From assembly GCA_017432825.1 (NCBI GenBank), contig JAFRIJ010000009.1, positions 1 through 64,000 on the forward strand: a DNA stretch of 64,000 nt, given 5' to 3'. Under the pieces are notes generated by a model, which searched no databases, was not told the origin of the DNA, and saw nothing but the letters and a program-made list of their open reading frames with translations. The stretch is from Bacilli bacterium. GTDB lineage: Bacteria; Bacillota_I; Bacilli_A; RF39; UBA660. The position numbers and the translations under genes were made by a program. How positions within the stretch are numbered: the first letter of the stretch is position 1; every line of letters begins with the position of its first letter. This document shows, in pieces, positions 60,421 through 64,000 of the stretch.

Positions 60421-61530
60421 ATGTTTGATACTTATATTCATAAGAGAATAAATATAATTTTGCTTATTATAGTTTTTTTATTTATGTTAATTATTTGTAA
60501 GGTTTTTTATATACAGGTGATTGACTATAAGAAAATAAATAAACTTGCAAATGGGCTATGGAGTAGAAATTTACCAATTGAGGCAGATAGGGGCAATATT
60601 ATTACTAGTGATGGGGTTAATGTTGCTAGTAATTTAACTACTGTTAGTTTGATATTTATACCTAATCAAATTAATAAGAATAAAATTAATGAAATTGCTA
60701 ATAATATTGCTAATATATTAGGATGTGATGTTAATGCTATTTTAGAGCATTTAAATAAGAAATCTTCTATAGAAAGAGTTCATCCTGAGGGGAGAAGATT
60801 ATCTTATGAAGAAGCTGATAAGATTGATTCTTTAGGTTATGATGGTGTTTATTTGGTAAAGGAATCTAAGAGGGTATATCCATATGATAAGCTTCTTTGT
60901 CATGTATTGGGATATGTTGGTATAGATAATCAGGGATTATCAGGCTTAGAATTAGAATATGATAATTATTTAATGGGAAGCGCTGGATCTATTCAATACT
61001 TTAGTGATGCTAAAGGGAATAGATTAAATAGAACAGAGGATTATGTACAACCTGCTAATGGTATGAATATTGAATTAACTGTAAACTATGAAATACAAAC
61101 TTCTATGGAAAGAGAAATAGATAATGCTATGATTAAGTATAATGCAGATGGTGCTTGGGCTATAGCGATGAATCCAAATAGTGGGGAGATACTTGGTATG
61201 GTGTCTAGGCCTGGTTTTGATCCTAATAACTATAAAAAATATAGTATTGAAGAAATAAATAGAAATTTGGCTATATGGTCTACTTATGAACCTGGTAGTA
61301 CTTTTAAAATTATTACACTTGCTTCTTCAATAGAAGAAGGAACTGTTGATTTAGAAAATGATACTTTTTTTGATGGAGGCTCTGTCAATGTTGATGGTGC
61401 TAGAATAAAGTGTTGGAAACATGGGGGACATGGATCACAAACTTTTTTAGAGGTTGTACAGAATTCTTGTAATCTTGGAGTAAATACAGGAACATATTCG
61501 TGTTTGTTGAAAAACTTGCAAATAATATAA
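60421..61530 (+). pseudogene. class B penicillin-binding protein (FtsI/SpoVD-like), truncated in the transpeptidase domain
   Basis: A 369-residue remnant or truncation of a class B PBP. The anchor is at about 12-35. The dimerisation domain (EADRGNIITSDG, RRLSYEEADKI, GHVLGYVG-type CHVLGYVG) is intact. The transpeptidase domain starts with WAIAMNPNSGEILGM and has the active site EPGSTFKIIT (Ser293, Lys296) and SxN as NSCN (Ser349). It then runs into 18 residues that match nothing in the family and stops. The KTG motif and some 200-350 further residues are missing. No other frame downstream continues the family. The break is at about 61,476, where accessory DNA begins. An insertion, a deletion or an assembly join would each explain it. 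Confidence 0.8.
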
Positions 61531-62396
61531 AATACTCAACTAAACTAGAGGTTTGTTCTACATATAATTTAATATATAATGGAGTAAAATATTTAAATAA
61601 TGAAGTGATTGATATGTCTAAAACTAATGTTATTTCTAATGTAGATAAAGAAGCATATAAGAGAAAGTCAAAACTATTAAATGTGGATACAAGTTGTTAT
61701 GAGAATATTATTTATAATAAAAAAGATATTGCTATTAAATTGTTTAATGAATTTGATAAACAAATATTAAATATTAGTAATAATATTAAAAGAAATTATT
61801 TAATGAAAAATGTTGCTTATAAGTTAGATAAAAAGATAATTGAAGTACAAGTTAATCAGTTAGATATTCTAGTTTCCTTTTATAAAGCTATAAAACAATT
61901 TGATAATCTTAATAAACTATCTATTAGAAAAGGATATGAAAATTCTACTTTATGTTATTATATTAAAATTACAGATTTAAAAGAAATAGCATACTTAATT
62001 GAATTATGTAATAAACTTTATAATTATTTAACTGAATCAAAAGTTGACCCAGTTGATAATTTATTTAATAAGTTATTAGTTAAAATTAATTCTATTGGAT
62101 CAAATATTATTTCTCATTATACTAATAAAGGTCTTATGTTTAAAAACAGAAGAAATTTTACAATGATTTCTAAAAAGAAATATGGTATTTATATAAGATT
62201 ACTAAATGTTGAAGATAATGATAATATACTTAGTGTTGTCGGAAGATCTAATTATGAGCCATTATGTAGATGTTTTAAAATTAATGAAGAAAAAGACATA
62301 GATATAATTATGCCATATATAATTAAAAGTTATGAAATATCAAAATATAACCCAGTAGATCTTAAAAATAATTTTATTGAATTATATTATAAATGA
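61500..62396 (+). CDS. protein with two DUF5655-like repeats, perhaps 5'-truncated
   Basis: Up to 298 residues. Two similar regions of about 95 residues are seen: about 110-190 (NISNNIKRNYLMKNVAYKL to IAYLIELCNKLYNYL) and about 195-285 (LFNKLLVKINSI to MPYIIKSYEIS). The second, with KNRRNFTMISKKKYGIYIR, resembles DUF5655, a domain often at the C terminus of DUF262/GmrSD-type and other nuclease-like defence proteins. The frame is open back to 61,473 across the PBP junction, so the N-terminal part may have been lost. If it is translated, ATG at 61614 with AAGTGATTGAT is the likeliest start. A-rich codons mark it as foreign to the core genome. Confidence 0.5.
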   Translation: MFVEKLANNIKYSTKLEVCSTYNLIYNGVKYLNNEVIDMSKTNVISNVDKEAYKRKSKLLNVDTSCYENIIYNKKDIAIKLFNEFDKQILNISNNIKRNYLMKNVAYKLDKKIIEVQVNQLDILVSFYKAIKQFDNLNKLSIRKGYENSTLCYYIKITDLKEIAYLIELCNKLYNYLTESKVDPVDNLFNKLLVKINSIGSNIISHYTNKGLMFKNRRNFTMISKKKYGIYIRLLNVEDNDNILSVVGRSNYEPLCRCFKINEEKDIDIIMPYIIKSYEISKYNPVDLKNNFIELYYK

Positions 62397-62451
62397 TGAT
62401 AAATTTGGTGGAATTGTTATATACACTTTTTTCTTTTTTTATTATTAAAAA

Positions 62452-62480
62452 TTGTCTATTATTATTTTTAATGATATAAT
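62452..62480 (+). promoter_or_regulatory. promoter of the DNA glycosylase unit
   Basis: TTGTCT, a 17-bp spacer and extended TGATATAAT, 47 bp before the glycosylase start codon. Confidence 0.7.
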
Positions 62481-62527
62481 TTAAACAAATAAAACTTATT
62501 TATAGTTGAAATGTTGGTGAATGAAGA

Positions 62528-63172
62528 ATGTCAATTATTGAATATGATTTAGAAAATGAAAAAGTGAAATACTTGATTGAAACAGATGAAAAACTTGGCA
62601 AATTAATTAAATTTATAAAACAAGCAAACATAATTATAGAAGAAGATGGATTTAAATGCATTGTTAAATATATAATCGGACAACAAATTAGTGATAAAGC
62701 AAGAGAAACAATATGGCAAAGGATTTGTAAAGAAATAGTTCCTTTAACTCCAGAAAAAGTATTAACAGTTTCTATTACAGATTTTAGAAATTATGGGTTA
62801 TCCGAACGAAAGATAATATATATTAAATCTTTAGCACAGGCAATTGTAAATAAAGAAATAGAGTTTGATACTTTTCCTTTATTATCAAATGAAGAAATAA
62901 TTAAAAAATTGACTAGTGTTAAGGGAATTGGTATGTGGACTGCTGAAATGTATTTAATTTTTTCTCTAGGAAGAGAAAATGTATTATCAAAAAGTGATGG
63001 CACAATAAGAAGGACAATACAGTGGATGTATAGTTTAGATAATCTACCTACAGAGATTGAACTAGACAATTATTTTAAAAATTGGAAAAATTATGCAACG
63101 ATAGTTTCAACATTTTTATGGAAATCAATAGAATTAGGTTTAACTAAAGAGCCTTTTGATGAAATAATATAA
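62528..63172 (+). CDS. AlkA-like helix-hairpin-helix DNA glycosylase
   Basis: A 214-residue protein of the HhH-GPD superfamily. The blocks IVKYIIGQQISDKARETIW and LTSVKGIGMWTAEMYLIFSLGRENVL match DNA-3-methyladenine glycosylase II; the hairpin GIGMWTA is clear, and the catalytic Asp is expected in the following SKSDGTIRR (about residue 157). It lacks the N-terminal AlkA domain, so it is the short form. It should remove alkylated purines from DNA. It lies in the accessory end region, 16 bp before the deaminase-fold/methyltransferase gene, with which it is probably cotranscribed. Confidence 0.85.
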   Translation: MSIIEYDLENEKVKYLIETDEKLGKLIKFIKQANIIIEEDGFKCIVKYIIGQQISDKARETIWQRICKEIVPLTPEKVLTVSITDFRNYGLSERKIIYIKSLAQAIVNKEIEFDTFPLLSNEEIIKKLTSVKGIGMWTAEMYLIFSLGRENVLSKSDGTIRRTIQWMYSLDNLPTEIELDNYFKNWKNYATIVSTFLWKSIELGLTKEPFDEII

Positions 63173-63188
63173 AATTGGAGGTTGCAAT

Positions 63189-64000
63189 ATGGATAATAGT
63201 TTACATTGGATGAATTATTCAATCGAAATAGCAGATAAAGCGTCGAATAATAATTTGAAAATTGGAATTGTTTTAGTAGTAAATAATAATCAAATTTTTA
63301 GTACTTTTAATGATGAGTTTAATAGCTTGTCGTGGGCTGATGTGCTCTTAAAAAAAATAAAAGAAGTAAATATTAAAAAGGCAGAAGAATTGTATTTAAC
63401 TATTAATAGTATTAATAATAATACATTTGAATTAAGCAAGTTATTAGCTAAAATACAAATAAAAAAAATATATATTGGTTTACCGGATCCATGCTTAAAC
63501 CAGTATATTCAAAATGATCCAATATTGCAATTAAATAATATATATAGATATCCCGATATACTTCAACAAAAAATATTAAATCAAAATAGTATTTATTATA
63601 ATAATAGTGTCCAAAGTATTAAACAAAATCAATACTATTCAAGTATTAGAATTAGTAAATTAGTAATTAGTAAGTTAAAAAATTACGGATTTGAAATAAC
63701 TGGTGAAGAATTAAAACAAGTAAAAAGCACTAGTGCTCTAGCTCATTATTTAGAAAATAAATATAATCGTAATTTTAATTATTTTCTAAATTTAATTCAA
63801 GCAATATTGTCAGAAGCATTTAATGAAAAGTATTCATCATATAATTATTCTGATGATGCACGTTCGATTGATGTTAATTGGTGGAAAAATTTTATGTACG
63901 TTTATAGAAAAACTACAGATTTAAATTTTGAAAATTTAAATATAATTAATGTTGGAGTTGGAAGTGGTAATGAGGCTATAACTTTGTTTTCAAGTTGTAA
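63189..64000 (+). CDS. deaminase-fold/SAM-methyltransferase fusion protein, runs off the window
   Basis: At least 270 residues, open to the window end. Residues 1-125 look like a RibD/cytidine-deaminase fold: IGIVLVVNNNQIFSTFNDE, ADVLLKKIKEVNIKKAEELYLT, then IKKIYIGLPDPCLNQYI, like the IYVG-DPNP turn of RibD. The usual zinc ligands are absent (SWADV where HAE is expected, no PCxxC), so catalysis is doubtful. Residues 140-250 are helical. At 255-270 IINVGVGSGNEAITLF is motif I of a Rossmann methyltransferase, cut by the window end. GGAGGTTGCAAT supports the ATG. Base use and the glycosylase neighbour mark it as accessory. Function unknown. Confidence 0.55.
   Translation, partial: MDNSLHWMNYSIEIADKASNNNLKIGIVLVVNNNQIFSTFNDEFNSLSWADVLLKKIKEVNIKKAEELYLTINSINNNTFELSKLLAKIQIKKIYIGLPDPCLNQYIQNDPILQLNNIYRYPDILQQKILNQNSIYYNNSVQSIKQNQYYSSIRISKLVISKLKNYGFEITGEELKQVKSTSALAHYLENKYNRNFNYFLNLIQAILSEAFNEKYSSYNYSDDARSIDVNWWKNFMYVYRKTTDLNFENLNIINVGVGSGNEAITLFSSC

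Noticed and set aside
61440..61700. Simple single-base frameshift as the cause of the PBP truncation
   Set aside because: I read the downstream frames and none continues with PBP sequence or a KTG motif; the following frame belongs to a different protein.

Overview
The window comes from a very AT-rich (roughly three-quarters A+T by eye) low-GC Gram-positive bacterium. Genes use the standard code: TGA ends genes (for example the small coat-like gene at 3644) and tryptophan is TGG, so this is not a Mycoplasma-type code. T-box leaders, an RNase J-like protein, TagO/TagA/MnaA wall teichoic acid enzymes, LTA-synthase-like proteins, CotF- and CwlD-like proteins and AGGTGAT ribosome binding sites point to a walled Bacillota. 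An uncultured gut Bacilli lineage (RF39- or Erysipelotrichia-like) is the best guess, but the sequence does not prove it. Promoters are mostly extended -10 boxes (TGnTATAAT), some with a good -35. Terminators are short A/T hairpins, several of them bidirectional between convergent genes.

Layout. 1-2.8 kb: accessory DNA with a GNAT acetyltransferase and a type II restriction-modification pair. The endonuclease is EcoRI-like and the methyltransferase is a beta-class M.RsrI-like enzyme. 2.9-4.1 kb: a pilin-like membrane protein with a Cys-rich tail and two small coat-like proteins. 4.1-12.5 kb: housekeeping genes (T-box/proS, two flavoproteins, an amidase, an HtrA protease, RadC) with an Abi-family HEPN protein among them. 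12.5-15.6 kb: a degenerate deacetylase-like protein and three tandem secreted paralogues with SipW-type signal segments. 15.7-23.5 kb: an ABC membrane domain without ATPase, an RNase J-like protein with an altered metal motif, a second COG2509 flavoprotein, an HD-domain protein and T-box/valS. 23.5-31.6 kb: a reverse-strand secreted GH25 lysozyme with 18 ricin-type repeats, a HAD/membrane fusion, a phosphodiester glycosidase and an unknown anchored protein.

31.7-58.6 kb is a large surface-glycopolymer region. It holds TagO, GtrB/GtrA-like proteins, an acyltransferase, a phosphonate/Fe-type ABC importer joined to a wHTH-LicC-like cytidylyltransferase, two LTA-synthase-like sulfatase-fold proteins, a flippase, a sulfotransferase-like protein, LicD, two near-duplicate GT2 enzymes, a polymerase-GT4 fusion, a deacetylase, TagA, an MBOAT/SGNH O-acylation pair, WecB/MnaA and GalE. 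TagO, TagA and MnaA together could build the GlcNAc-ManNAc linkage unit of wall teichoic acid. The importer, LicC-like and LicD proteins together suggest decoration of the polymer with phosphocholine or aminoethylphosphonate. 58.6-60.4 kb: a fourth SipW-type paralogue, a type IV pilin-like protein and a zinc-ribbon membrane protein.

60.4-64 kb: a class B penicillin-binding protein breaks off just after its SxN motif at about 61.48 kb. Past that point base use changes and accessory genes follow: a protein with two DUF5655-like repeats, an AlkA-like DNA glycosylase, and a protein that runs off the window and joins a deaminase-like fold, apparently without zinc ligands, to a SAM-methyltransferase start. 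This junction and the genes after it, together with the LicC/LicD/importer set and the SipW-type family, are the parts most worth following up.
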